This document shows, piece after piece, positions 4,652 to 5,073 of a stretch of 5,073 bases of DNA. Position numbers and translations under genes: made by a program. This stretch comes from Candidatus Sericytochromatia bacterium. GTDB lineage: Bacteria > Cyanobacteriota > Sericytochromatia > UBA7694. The stretch is taken from contig CAJYHH010001099.1 in assembly GCA_913773825.1 (NCBI GenBank), positions 1 through 5,073 of the forward strand. Direction: 5' to 3'. Under the pieces are notes generated by a model. It made no database searches, was not told where the DNA came from, and was given only the letters and a program-made list of their open reading frames with translations. The number at the start of each line of letters is the position of its first letter. Positions within the stretch are counted from its first letter, which is position 1.

Positions 4652-5073
4652 ATGTATCATTTTCCCGAGGGCTTTAGCACACAAGCCTGCCGTAACGATC
4701 TGGATGCGGACTCAGCCTCAATTTTACTGCGAGCCGTCAGCGAAACCTTTAGCAATCGGGAAGCCTATATTGTACCGGCTTATTATCTGTTTATTCCGCT
4801 TAAAGGCCAGAAAATCTTTTACGAAGCTGGCGCTGAACAAACAGTCGAAGCAGGCCAGCTGCTGCTGATTCGCAAAGGGGCCTGTGTGACCTGCGATGTC
4901 TCACGTCTGGATGATGGCAGCTTTGAAGCTGTGATGTTTTTAATGGATGAGGCATTTATCGAAAGTGTGCTTAAAAAGTACACGATTAGCGTCCCTGAAA
5001 ACCTGACAGAGCGCAATCTTTGCCATTTACAGCTGTCACCCTTTTTTAAAAGCTGTATTGAGTCGCTGCTGCC
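4652..5073 (+). CDS. AraC/ExsA-like transcriptional regulator, N-terminal part (cut by the window edge)
   Basis: The frame runs open from the ATG to the right edge (140 complete codons, no stop). GGAG at 4641-4644 is a ribosome binding site seven bases before the start. Residues about 38-80 look like the cupin-type beta barrel that opens many AraC-family activators. The pattern is YIVPAYYLFIPLKGQKIFYE (39-58), then EAGQLLLIRKGACVTCDVS (66-84). The form 'PxYxLFIxLKGxxxxY ... AGQLLLIxKGA' is like the N-terminal domain of ExsA-type regulators. The DNA-binding AraC domain (two helix-turn-helix motifs) would lie beyond the edge and cannot be confirmed here. The four Cys in this part (13, 78, 81, 124) include a CVTC pair at 78-81. 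No separate promoter is evident, so it may be read from the promoter at 3640. The ligand and target genes are unknown. Confidence 0.68.
   Translation, partial: MYHFPEGFSTQACRNDLDADSASILLRAVSETFSNREAYIVPAYYLFIPLKGQKIFYEAGAEQTVEAGQLLLIRKGACVTCDVSRLDDGSFEAVMFLMDEAFIESVLKKYTISVPENLTERNLCHLQLSPFFKSCIESLL

Noticed and set aside
4819..5016. 65-codon minus-strand open frame at the right edge.
   Set aside because: It is opposite the AraC-like frame, which has a ribosome site and recognisable protein pattern; the antisense frame has neither.

Overview
The window looks like chromosomal DNA from a Gram-negative (diderm) bacterium. It has strong AGGAGG-type ribosome binding sites, two exported Spy/CpxP-like proteins that normally act in a periplasm, and an RseA-like membrane-anchored anti-sigma factor. 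The lineage cannot be fixed from this sequence alone. All six genes lie on the + strand. There are no tRNA, rRNA, CRISPR or insertion-sequence signatures. Layout: a strong intrinsic terminator (41-81) closes whatever lies to the left. A leader with two candidate promoters follows, then an operon of an ECF sigma factor (255-866), a 537-residue membrane-anchored protein overlapping it by 4 bases (863-2476), and a small exported Spy-like protein 9 bases further on (2486-2908). A hairpin-rich spacer separates this from a second Spy-like paralogue (3055-3510), which ends in a strong terminator (3529-3568). An extended -10 promoter then precedes a helical cytoplasmic protein of unknown function (3686-4579). 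The right edge carries the first 140 codons of a regulator that resembles the sensing domain of AraC/ExsA-type activators (4652 to the end). Reading of the system: the first four genes form a plausible envelope-stress circuit of sigma factor, membrane anti-sigma factor and periplasmic chaperones or sensors. The outstanding feature is the anti-sigma candidate. Instead of one cytoplasmic sigma-binding domain it carries seven tandem copies of a zinc-free, RseA_N-like unit (an LSAxxDxE start and a PADFxxRVMxAI end), then one transmembrane helix and a short acidic extracytoplasmic tail. An identical ECF-type promoter pattern, GAACC-N16-CGTC, lies upstream of both the sigma gene (193-218) and the second Spy-like gene (2966-2991), which suggests that the sigma factor drives its own operon and the second paralogue. 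The mature Spy-like proteins contain no histidine or cysteine, which argues against a CnrX/ZraP-type metal sensor and favours a chaperone or misfolding-sensing role.
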